DNA of 64,000 nt from Amycolatopsis antarctica. GTDB taxonomy: Bacteria; Actinomycetota; Actinomycetes; Mycobacteriales; Pseudonocardiaceae. Position numbers and translations under genes: made by a program. Location: positions 124,001-188,000 of the forward strand of contig NZ_NKYE01000002.1 of the NCBI RefSeq assembly GCF_002262875.1, in the 5' to 3' direction. Below are positions 43,433-50,185 of the stretch, one piece after another; the stretch's first letter is position 1, and the number at the start of each line of letters is the position of its first letter. The notes under the pieces were generated by a model, which had not been told where the DNA came from, did not search any database, and worked only from the letters and a program-made list of their open reading frames with translations.

Positions 43433-43574
43433 CGAATCACTCCTGGAGATCGTTGCCATGGCGTGACAAACGAGCTTAGAAGGATGACGTCCATCCCGCT
43501 GCGCAGTCCTGTTAGGACATACCCCGCGACGGACGGGCTGCGCCGGTCTGGCGCCCCGTGGCAGGATCAGATCG

Positions 43575-44348
43575 ATGATCGATCCCGGACTGAGGGACAG
43601 GACAGTTCTCGTCACCGGTGGCGCGATGAACATCGGCGCCCAGATTTCCCGAGCGTTCGCAGCACAGGGCTCGCGTGTCGCCGTCCACTACGTGGCGGGC
43701 GCCGCGTCCACGGCGACGGAGCATGTGCGGGCGACCCACGACGAGGTCGACGCGTTCGTCGGGTCATTGCCCGATGCCATCGCCGTGGAGGCGGACTTTC
43801 TCGGGCCCGGTGCGTCGGCGCGATTGCTGGACCAGGTCGAGGCTCGTCTCGGACCCATCGACGTGCTGGTCAACAACGCCGCGCACGCCGAGGACGCGGA
43901 CGCGTTCGACAGCCTCGACGAAGGCGGCGTGGAGCGCACCTTCCGGGTCAACACCGTCGTGCCGACAATGCTGCTGGCAGAGTTCTCCCGCCGGGTTCCC
44001 GCCGACGCGGGCGAAGGATCGAGATGCGTCGTCAACATCTCGACCGATGCGGCGCGGGGGTTCCCGGGACAAGTCGCCTACGGTGCCTCGAAAGCCGCGC
44101 TCGACTCGCTCACGCGCGGTGCGGCCATGGATCTCGGGCCGCGGGTCCGCGTCAACGGTATCGCGCCCGGGCCGGTGCAGACGGGCTGGATGAGCGAGGA
44201 GGTGATCCGCGCCGTGACTCCGGCCATCCCGCTGGGCCGGGTGGGCGACCCGAGTGACATCGCCGACGCGGCGGTCTTCCTGGCCTCCCACCAAGCCCGC
44301 TGGATCACCGGGCAGATCATCCAGGTCGCCGGAGGCCACTGGCTCTGA
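43575..44348 (+). CDS. short-chain dehydrogenase/reductase
   Basis: This 257-residue classical SDR has VLVTGGAMNIGAQISRAFAAQG for NAD(P) binding, VNNAAH, NISTDAARGFPGQVAYGASKAALDSLTRGAAMDL with the Ser-Tyr-Lys triad, and a C-terminal GQIIQVAGG. It reduces or oxidises a carbonyl/alcohol. It is divergent from the halohydrin dehalogenase gene with 142 bp between the starts. CAGGAT ends 7 nt before the ATG, so the transcript may be leaderless. The substrate is unknown. Confidence 0.92.
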   Translation: MIDPGLRDRTVLVTGGAMNIGAQISRAFAAQGSRVAVHYVAGAASTATEHVRATHDEVDAFVGSLPDAIAVEADFLGPGASARLLDQVEARLGPIDVLVNNAAHAEDADAFDSLDEGGVERTFRVNTVVPTMLLAEFSRRVPADAGEGSRCVVNISTDAARGFPGQVAYGASKAALDSLTRGAAMDLGPRVRVNGIAPGPVQTGWMSEEVIRAVTPAIPLGRVGDPSDIADAAVFLASHQARWITGQIIQVAGGHWL

Positions 44349-44522
44349 GCGCCGGACGTGAGCGCCCGTACGTTCCGCCGCCGTCGCCACGGCCAGAAAC
44401 CGTTGGCCCGCCGCGGTTGCCGGCGTGTCCTCCGCCGGATCAGCACGCGCGCCGTGGCCGCCGGTGCTCCGCCGAGCATGGGACCCGTGCCTGCCGCCTC
44501 GTACCCGGGGTCGTCAGAGTAT

Positions 44523-45413
44523 TCAGCGCCGGCTACGGCCGGCGAGGGAGCGGACGAAGTCCGCGATCTCCATCGGTTTCTCCTCGGCCATGAAATGGCC
44601 CGCCCCAATGGGCTCGAACGTCAGGTCCGGTGCCCACGCGCGCCAGAGCGCGGCGGCGTCGAAGCCCAGTCGGGCCCCCCAGTCCTGGGAAACGACGGCC
44701 ACCGGCATGTCGAGTGTCCTGCCGGCCTCCCGGTCCGCGCGGTCCATGTCGAGGTCGATGCTCGCGGTGGCCCGGTAGTCGGCGACGATGGAGTCCACCG
44801 CGTGCACGGAGCTGTCGACGTAGTGGCGGCGGACCTCGGGGGTGAAGGCCGTGCCCTCGGTGTCCCAGGCGTCCAGGAACGAGCCGAAGAACTCGGGCGC
44901 GACCGCCCTGATCATCTTTTCCGGAAGTCCCGCGGGCTGCGCCATGAGGTACAGGTGCCAGGCCACCTTGGCCTCGGCCCCGCGCAGGACCTCCCAGGTG
45001 TCGAGCGTGGGCAACACGTCGAGGATTCCGAGGTACCGCACGGCGCGCGGGTGGTCGAGTCCGGCGCGGACGGCGACGAGGGCGCCCCGGTCGTGACCGA
45101 CCAGGCCGAAACGTTCGTGCCCGAGCGCTTCGGCCACGCGCAGGACGTCCAGGGCCATGGTCCTCTTCGAGTAGGTCTGCGGTCCCTGCTCCGCGGGCTT
45201 TCCACTCTGCCCGTACCCGCGCAGGTCCGGAACGATCACCGTGTGCCGGGCGCGGAGCTCCCGAGCGACCTGGTGCCACATGTAGTGGGTCTGCGGGAAA
45301 CCGTGCAGGAGTACCACGGCGGGACCGGTGCCCGCGACGGCGACGTTCAGGTCCACGCCCTGCTCACCGGGCAGGGTCCGGTACTCGAATTCGGGGATGG
45401 TCAACGGGTTCAT
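44523..45413 (-). CDS. alpha/beta hydrolase, haloacetate dehalogenase / epoxide hydrolase family
   Basis: The ATG at 45413 overlaps the TetR stop (ATGA), giving 296 residues. HGFPQTHYMWHQVA, DLRGYGQSGKP, GHDRGALVA with the nucleophile D108, and GAGHFMAEE with the catalytic His follow the fluoroacetate-dehalogenase/epoxide-hydrolase order. R109 after the nucleophile is kept. The second carboxylate-binding Arg (RGxR) is Leu112, and the halide-binding Trp after the conserved His153 is Leu154. It is therefore probably not a true fluoroacetate dehalogenase; an epoxide hydrolase or an altered dehalogenase is more likely. It is co-transcribed with its TetR regulator. Confidence 0.9.
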   Translation of the reverse strand: MNPLTIPEFEYRTLPGEQGVDLNVAVAGTGPAVVLLHGFPQTHYMWHQVARELRARHTVIVPDLRGYGQSGKPAEQGPQTYSKRTMALDVLRVAEALGHERFGLVGHDRGALVAVRAGLDHPRAVRYLGILDVLPTLDTWEVLRGAEAKVAWHLYLMAQPAGLPEKMIRAVAPEFFGSFLDAWDTEGTAFTPEVRRHYVDSSVHAVDSIVADYRATASIDLDMDRADREAGRTLDMPVAVVSQDWGARLGFDAAALWRAWAPDLTFEPIGAGHFMAEEKPMEIADFVRSLAGRSRR

Positions 45414-46114
45414 TGAGACTCCTCCGGAGATGACGTGCCGGCCGAGGGGGTGGGGTGGCCGGAGAAGATGCCGGCCGGGGGTTCGTGGTGGAGCCGGGCC
45501 GTGGCGCGCAGGGCCGGGATCAGGATCGAGTCGACGAGAGCTTCGAGATAGCCGGTGTCGATCTCCAGCGCGTTGAGCCGGCGGAGCAGGATCGCGGCGC
45601 CCGTCACCTCTTCGTAGGGAAAGGGGTGCACGCCCTCGGGAAGCTCCCCGCGGCGGACCGCGGCCTCGATGACGGTGGCGGGCAAGCGAGCGCCGGTCGG
45701 GCCGACCGCTCGCTCTATCTCCTCGCACAGCTCCGGGTCCTCGAGTCCCGCCTGGAGGAGCAGCACCGCGGCCTGGGCGTCCGCGGAGCACATGGACCGG
45801 ACGAGGCGCCGGCACAGCGCGAGCAGATCCCCGCGCAGGCTGCCGGTGTCGATCTCGTCCGGCCCGTCGCGGCGGGCGGGGCCCGCCTTCACGGCGGCGA
45901 CCACCATGTCCCGCTTGCCCGCCCACCGCCGGTATAGCGTGGCCTTCGACGCCCCTGCCCGGCGCGCGACCTCCTCGAAGGTCACGCCCTCGTAGCCACG
46001 CTCGGCGAGCAGCGCGGTCACGACCGCGAGGATCTCGCTCTCCCGCCGGGCGTCCCGGGGGCGCCCGGCGTGGCCGGCGGGCGGACCGTTATCGGCATAG
46101 TTTCGATACGACAC
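45410..46114 (-). CDS. TetR family transcriptional regulator
   Basis: The 234-residue protein starts at GTG 46114, which lies inside a 25-bp palindrome with a -10-like TACGGT 7 nt upstream. The HTH is RRESEILAVVTALLAERGYEGVTFEEVARRAGASKATLYRRWAGKRDMV (residues about 25-72). The remainder is the ligand domain. It is coupled to the hydrolase gene by ATGA and probably represses both from its own operator. The C-terminal 30 residues are Pro- and Ser-rich and unlikely to be structured. Confidence 0.92.
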   Translation of the reverse strand: MSYRNYADNGPPAGHAGRPRDARRESEILAVVTALLAERGYEGVTFEEVARRAGASKATLYRRWAGKRDMVVAAVKAGPARRDGPDEIDTGSLRGDLLALCRRLVRSMCSADAQAAVLLLQAGLEDPELCEEIERAVGPTGARLPATVIEAAVRRGELPEGVHPFPYEEVTGAAILLRRLNALEIDTGYLEALVDSILIPALRATARLHHEPPAGIFSGHPTPSAGTSSPEESQ

Positions 46115-46129
46115 GTTTCGTACCGTATC
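46105..46129. promoter_or_regulatory. palindromic operator over the TetR promoter and start
   Basis: GATACG (46105-46110) and CGTATC (46124-46129) flank a 13-nt centre that is itself partly symmetric (ACG and CGT). The 25-bp dyad covers the -10 element and the GTG start of the TetR gene. This is the usual position for an autoregulatory TetR operator. Confidence 0.55.
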
Positions 46130-46164
46130 ATTCGAAGGTTCGGGTCACGCCGTTGCCGGCCGGG

Positions 46165-47040
46165 TCAGCGGCCCTTGGCTGCCTTCGGGTAGTGGCGGCG
46201 CAGGTTGGCGGCGAGGATGCGGTCGAGCGTGCGGTCGGACAGGATCCGGGTGAGGCGGGTGATGAGGGCGGAGTCCCGGCCGATGGTGTAGCGGGCGCGG
46301 GGCCTGGGGGTCGTCACGGCCTTCGCGATGACCAGGGCGGCGGCCTCGGCGGTCACGCCCGATCCGGTGCCCGAGGCCATCAGCCTGTTGTTCGCCTTCA
46401 CCAGGCCGCCGTAGCGCTCGTCCTGCTCCGGCGTCATCCCGGCGGCCAGCTCGTTCGCCGTCGCGACCCCGCGGCCGGCGATCTCCGTGCGGACGCCGCC
46501 GGGCTCGATCACCACTACCGGCACGCCCAGCGGCGCGACCTCCCGGCGAAGCGAATCGCTGACCGCTTCCAGGGCGAACTTCGCGCCCGCGTACGCGCCG
46601 TAGGTGGCCATGGCGACCTTGCCGCCGACCGAGCTGATGTTGATCACGCGGCCCTTTCCGCGCAGCAGTGCGGGCAGGAGTGCCTGCGTCACGGCGATGT
46701 GGCCGAACAGGTTGACCTCGAACACCCGTCGCCACTGCGCCATCGGCATGGTTTCCACCGGGGCGTTCACCTGGATGCCGGCGTTGTTGACGAGCGCGTG
46801 CAGCGTGCGCTCGTCCTCGGCGACCCGGGCGACGAGCGCCGCCACCTGCTCGGGCTCGGTGATGTCGAGAATGACCGGCTCGATGCCGGGCGATCGGATG
46901 GCGTCTGCGTCCTGGTCGCGTCGCACACCGGCCAGGACGTGGAATCCCTGACGGGCCAGTTCGCGGGCGGTGGACGCGCCCATGCCCGTGGAGGCTCCGG
47001 TCACGACGATCAGCTTCCGGGGTTCAGATGACGTTGTCAC
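46165..47040 (-). CDS. short-chain dehydrogenase/reductase
   Basis: This 291-residue SDR begins with GTG and has LIVVTGASTGMGASTARELARQG, VNNAGIQVNAP, INISSVGGKVAMATYGAYAGAKFALEAVSDSLRREV with the Ser-Tyr-Lys triad and a long C-terminal region (RYTIGRDSALITRLTRILSDRTLDRIL). This is typical of the retinol/ketoacyl-reductase-like SDRs of actinomycetes. It is divergent from a TetR gene and its start codon lies within one of two 19-bp direct repeats shared with that promoter. The TetR and hydrolase genes follow 50 bp downstream on the same strand. Confidence 0.92.
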   Translation of the reverse strand: MTTSSEPRKLIVVTGASTGMGASTARELARQGFHVLAGVRRDQDADAIRSPGIEPVILDITEPEQVAALVARVAEDERTLHALVNNAGIQVNAPVETMPMAQWRRVFEVNLFGHIAVTQALLPALLRGKGRVINISSVGGKVAMATYGAYAGAKFALEAVSDSLRREVAPLGVPVVVIEPGGVRTEIAGRGVATANELAAGMTPEQDERYGGLVKANNRLMASGTGSGVTAEAAALVIAKAVTTPRPRARYTIGRDSALITRLTRILSDRTLDRILAANLRRHYPKAAKGR

Positions 47041-47077
47041 CTTCGTTACGGTACCACCTCAGATGACACTGTCACCT
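47024..47077. promoter_or_regulatory. two 19-bp direct repeats forming a divergent operator
   Basis: TCAGATGACGTTGTCACCT (47024-47042) and TCAGATGACACTGTCACCT (47059-47077) differ at only two positions and are 35 bp apart. Each contains a TGAC-N3-GTCA dyad; the second is a perfect palindrome, TGACA-C-TGTCA. The first covers the SDR start codon and the second abuts TATGGT, the probable -10 element of the TetR gene. Both divergent genes would be repressed together. Confidence 0.65.
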
Positions 47078-47090
47078 ATATGGTGGACTC

Positions 47091-47669
47091 ATGGTCACCC
47101 GTGCGGAGTCCGCCGCCGTCACCCGTCGCGCCCTGCTCGACGCCGCCGCCGAACTCCTCGACCTCGGCGGCCCCGGAGCCGTCACCTTGCGCGAGGTGGG
47201 TGCGCGGGCGGGCGTGACACGGGGAGCGCCGTACCGGCACTTCGCGGACAAGGACAGTCTGCTGACCGCCGTGGCCACCGAGAGCTGGGAACGGATCAGC
47301 GACCAGGTGCGCGCTCTGCGGATCGACCCCGCCCTGCCTGCCTCCGAGAAACTGCGCGGCGCTCTCCGCGTCCTCATCGGCGTCGGCCGGGAGCAGCCGC
47401 ACCTTTACCAGGTGATGTGCAGCGCGCCGGCGGGCGATCCCACCGCGGCCCAGCGCGCGGCCGGACGCTCCCAGGACGAGTTCCGGGAGATCGTCGCCGC
47501 CCTGGTGGGGGAGCGCGACGCCCGGCACTACGGCGCCCTGCTGCTCGCCGGTGCCCACGGCATCGCGGGCATGGAGGTCAGTGGCTACCTGGCCGCGGAC
47601 CAGTGGCACACCACCGCCGACGAGGTCGTCGACACCCTCGTCCGCATGGTCGCGGGCGACACGACGTAG
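47091..47669 (+). CDS. TetR family transcriptional regulator
   Basis: This 192-residue protein has the HTH RRALLDAAAELLDLGGPGAVTLREVGARAGVTRGAPYRHFADKDSLLTAVA at about residues 10-62 and a TetR_C-like ligand domain. It is divergent from the SDR gene. The paired 19-bp repeats between them make that SDR its best target. TATGGT ends 6 nt before the ATG, so its transcript is likely leaderless. Confidence 0.93.
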   Translation: MVTRAESAAVTRRALLDAAAELLDLGGPGAVTLREVGARAGVTRGAPYRHFADKDSLLTAVATESWERISDQVRALRIDPALPASEKLRGALRVLIGVGREQPHLYQVMCSAPAGDPTAAQRAAGRSQDEFREIVAALVGERDARHYGALLLAGAHGIAGMEVSGYLAADQWHTTADEVVDTLVRMVAGDTT

Positions 47670-47765
47670 CCACGCCACGCCGCCGGGGATGTGGCCGAAC
47701 CTGGCCGCGATCGTCACCGGGACGGCGGTCTCACCGAGAACGTGCCGCGCCGTTTCGGGTACCCC

Positions 47766-48575
47766 TCACCGGGAAGGGCAGGCGTCAGCCGGGGTCAGGG
47801 AGGAACGGGCGACGGGGAAGTCGAAATAGGTGTCCGGGAACGGTTCCCCGGCGAAGGTGAAGTGCCACCACTCCGTCTCGATGCCGTCGAATCCCTGTGC
47901 CTTCATCGCATCCCGCAGCAGATCACGGTTCGCACGCTGTTCACCGGTGACCCGCGGATCGTCGGTATTGGACAGCGTGTCGAAACAGTCGTACCCGGTG
48001 CCCATGTCGACCATGTTGTCCGGGAACCGTTCCCCGGCCGGGGCGGTGCACGCCGTCAGCGGCTGTCCCGGCACGAAGTCCGGCTGCGGGGCGGGCGGGG
48101 TGCGCACCAGGGTCAGGTCCACGGTGCTGCCCCGGGAGTGACCGGACTTCTCCGCGATGTAGCCCTCCTCGAACAGGCGCGACTTGTCGATGTCCGGGTA
48201 GAACTCGGCCTTCATCTCGGTGTCGTCCGGATCCTCGGCCCAGGCGACGAAATCGTCGACCGAGCGCTGCGGGCGGAAGCAGTCGTAGACCTTGAGCGTG
48301 TACCCCCGCGGCAGCAACTGTTGCTGCGCGGTACGCAACGCCTCCGCCGCCGGCCGGGTGATGATGCACATCGGCTCCAGGTAACCGTTCACCGGGCGTC
48401 CGACGAAGTCGTGCTCGCCGGTGTACCGGATCTCCTGCAGGATCGTCGAGTCCACATCGGACAGAGCGACGAACTCCGGTGGGGCCGTCGGCTCGTCGGT
48501 GGCGGCGGCGAGCGGAGAGGCCAGCACCAGCAGAGCCGCGGTCAGCGCACCGATGCGCGAGACGGGGAATCGCAT
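47766..48575 (-). CDS. secreted VanX-type D-Ala-D-Ala dipeptidase
   Basis: The ATG at 48575 begins a signal peptide (RIGALTAALLVLASPLAAATDEP), so the 269-residue protein is exported. The peptidase M15D motifs are intact: FVGRPVNGYLEPMCIITRPAAEALRTAQ, KVYDCFRPQRSVDDFVAWA, the zinc site SGHSRGSTVDLTL, and the terminal IETEWWHFTF with Glu and His. VanX hydrolyses D-Ala-D-Ala. A secreted form may recycle wall dipeptide or reduce target precursors for glycopeptides. There are no vanH/vanA or VanRS genes nearby, so a resistance role is not supported. It is divergent from a MerR regulator across a 22-bp repeat array. Confidence 0.92.
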   Translation of the reverse strand: MRFPVSRIGALTAALLVLASPLAAATDEPTAPPEFVALSDVDSTILQEIRYTGEHDFVGRPVNGYLEPMCIITRPAAEALRTAQQQLLPRGYTLKVYDCFRPQRSVDDFVAWAEDPDDTEMKAEFYPDIDKSRLFEEGYIAEKSGHSRGSTVDLTLVRTPPAPQPDFVPGQPLTACTAPAGERFPDNMVDMGTGYDCFDTLSNTDDPRVTGEQRANRDLLRDAMKAQGFDGIETEWWHFTFAGEPFPDTYFDFPVARSSLTPADACPSR

Positions 48576-48717
48576 CGCCCCGTTGTAGCACGCACCGAGG
48601 TCGCGGTAATGCTCCTTATGGAGCAACGATCATCGGCGTCGAGTACGGAGATTCGCGTGCCACGAAGGGGATTGCGGGCCCGTACGCGGGCACGGCCGGC
48701 GCCCGGCCTGGTCTCAC

Positions 48718-48796
48718 CGCCCGACACGCAGTGCTGGGGCGCCGGACACGGGGTGCTGGGGCGCGCGACACGGGGTGCTGGGGCGCGTGACACGGC
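48718..48796. repeat. 22-bp tandem repeat array, copy 1
   Basis: Four units with a 22-bp period share the core GACACGGGGTGCTGGGGCGC; the two bases before GACACG vary and the last unit is diverged. GACACG starts at 48723, 48745, 48767 and 48789. The array lies in the divergent region between the VanX-like and MerR genes. The same unit forms an array at 54263. Confidence 0.9.
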
Positions 48797-48851
48797 GGCG
48801 TGGCGGCGAGAACGGACATCCGGCGGCGAGGTCCGTCGCTAGGATGCGCGG

Positions 48852-49565
48852 ATGGCCACCGAGTGCCGGGCACTCCGTCCGATCGACCTGGCCAGGGCCG
48901 CGGGCATCTCCGTCCAGCAGGTACGCAACTACGCGGACGCGGGCCTGCTGCCTCCGGCGCCGCGCTCGCCCTCCGGGTACCGCCGGTTCGACGCCCGGCA
49001 TCGGGACGCCCTGCTCACCTACCGGGCACTGGCGCGGGGCTACGGCCCGGCCACCGCGCGGGCGATCATGTGGGCTGTCCACGACGGGGACGTGTCGCGG
49101 GCGCTGACCATCGTCGACGAGGGGCACGCCCTGCTGCACCGGCAGCGCGAGGACCTGGCCGCCGCGGCCGGTGCGCTGGAAGCCGTCGCCGAGCAGGTGC
49201 CGCCGAGCCGGGAGACGCCGAGAACGGGCCTGCGGATCGGCGAGGTGGCCAGCCTGCTCCGGCTCCGCGCGTCCGCGCTGCGCGTCTGGGAGGACGCGGG
49301 CCTGCTGACGCCCCGGCGCGAACACGGCACGAAGTACCGCAGCTACGGCCCCGCCGACGTCCGGGACGCGCGGATGATCGCCATCCTTCGCCAGAGCCAC
49401 TACCCACTGGCGCAGATCCGGCCGGTGCTGGACGGCCTGCGGGAGTCCGGCAGCAGTGCCGCGCTGCGGGACGCGATCGCCCGTCGTGGGCAGGCACTGA
49501 CCTCGCGTTCGGCCGCCGTGCTCGGCGGTGACAGCAGGCTGCACGCCTACCTCGGCCAGGGGTGA
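48852..49565 (+). CDS. MerR family regulator with two HTH domains
   Basis: This 237-residue protein contains two MerR-type winged helices. The first spans about residues 8-55 (LRPIDLARAAGISVQQVRNYADAGLLPPAPRSPSGYRRFDARH). The second spans about 123-175 (LRIGEVASLLRLRASALRVWEDAGLLTPRREHGTKYRSYGPADVRDARM). This is the layout of TioE-like regulators from antibiotic clusters. There is no classical effector domain, so the second HTH may act as DNA- or protein-binding surface. TAGGAT ends 6 nt before the ATG, indicating a leaderless transcript. It is divergent from the VanX-like gene across the repeat array. Confidence 0.9.
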   Translation: MATECRALRPIDLARAAGISVQQVRNYADAGLLPPAPRSPSGYRRFDARHRDALLTYRALARGYGPATARAIMWAVHDGDVSRALTIVDEGHALLHRQREDLAAAAGALEAVAEQVPPSRETPRTGLRIGEVASLLRLRASALRVWEDAGLLTPRREHGTKYRSYGPADVRDARMIAILRQSHYPLAQIRPVLDGLRESGSSAALRDAIARRGQALTSRSAAVLGGDSRLHAYLGQG

Positions 49566-49654
49566 CCGGAAACCCGGTGCCGCGTGGCGCGGCGGAACCC
49601 GTGCCACAGCCGGGGAACAGGAGCAGCGGGGAAGATCGCACGCTCGGCGGTGGT

Positions 49655-49703
49655 GACGGCGTGTGTCCATCGCTACCCCCAGCAGCGATGGACACACGTC
49701 GTC
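49655..49703. repeat. 20-bp-stem perfect hairpin in the MerR-peptide intergenic region
   Basis: CGTGTGTCCATCGCT (49660-49674) and its complement AGCGATGGACACACG (49684-49698) surround a 9-nt loop. Five more base pairs, one of them G-T, extend the stem to 20 bp. It lies 90 bp after the MerR stop and 200 bp before the next start. It may be a terminator without a T run or an inserted palindromic element. The rest of the 336-bp gap holds only the direct repeats at 49815. Confidence 0.75.
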
Positions 49704-49814
49704 GTCCGCTCGAGCCTCGCCGCGCCCTCTTGGCGAGCCGAGCCCAGCATCCAGCAGCGGGCCATCGCGCGAACATCGGCGGAAAATCGCAGGTCCCAGC
49801 AGCGAACCTCGGTT

Positions 49815-49846
49815 TCCGATGTATGTTCGATAGCGTTTCGATAGCG
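49815..49846 (+). promoter_or_regulatory. 11-bp-spaced heptamer repeats, candidate SARP-binding site
   Basis: TTCGATAGCGT and TTCGATAGCG are adjacent direct copies at 49826 and 49837, and a weaker copy, TCCGATG, starts 11 bp earlier at 49815. Heptamers spaced by 4 bp upstream of a -10 element are the known binding pattern of SARP regulators. A SARP gene lies 340 bp downstream. A -10 element would fall near 49855. Confidence 0.55.
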
Positions 49847-49901
49847 TGCAGGGCACCATGGGACGGGACACGAGAATCCAGTTGCCGCAGGAAGGGTCCC
49901 C

Positions 49902-50066
49902 ATGCGAGTCGTACGCGCCGCGTCCCTGATGGCCGGAATCGCGATCGCCGTAACCCTCGGTTTCGGTGCCACCGCGCAGGCCTCCACCGTCGAATCCGCC
50001 CAGGCCGGGGACACCCCGGTGGTGGAGACCCAGAGCGCTTTCCCGTTCTTCCCCTGGTGGCCGTGA
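49902..50066 (+). CDS. tiny secreted peptide precursor, unknown function
   Basis: This 54-residue gene starts with ATG preceded by GGAAGGG at about 5-nt spacing. It has a full signal peptide (MRVVRAASLMAGIAIAVTLG, then FGATAQA). The mature peptide is only about 27 residues, STVESAQAG through VETQS, and ends in the aromatic, Pro-rich tail AFPFFPWWP. I recognise no family. It lies between SARP-like binding repeats and a SARP gene on the same strand, which recalls how afsS lies next to afsR in Streptomyces, although the peptide itself is not AfsS-like. The strong signal peptide, ribosome site and upstream repeats support a real gene. Confidence 0.6.
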   Translation: MRVVRAASLMAGIAIAVTLGFGATAQASTVESAQAGDTPVVETQSAFPFFPWWP

Positions 50067-50185
50067 CCCCGGTGTCCGCCGCGGCGTGACTCCGGTCCCG
50101 CCGCGGCGGACGCCCCGCCGGTGCTGAACCCGCCCGCCTCCCGCGGTCCGCCGGAAAGTCACCCGGCCTGGGCATAATGAGCCGC

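Noticed and set aside
44523-45413. Hydrolase as a true fluoroacetate dehalogenase
   Set aside because: The second carboxylate-binding Arg and the halide-binding Trp are both Leu.
47766-48575. VanX-like gene as part of a glycopeptide self-resistance set
   Set aside because: No vanH, vanA or two-component genes are in the window, and the protein is exported.
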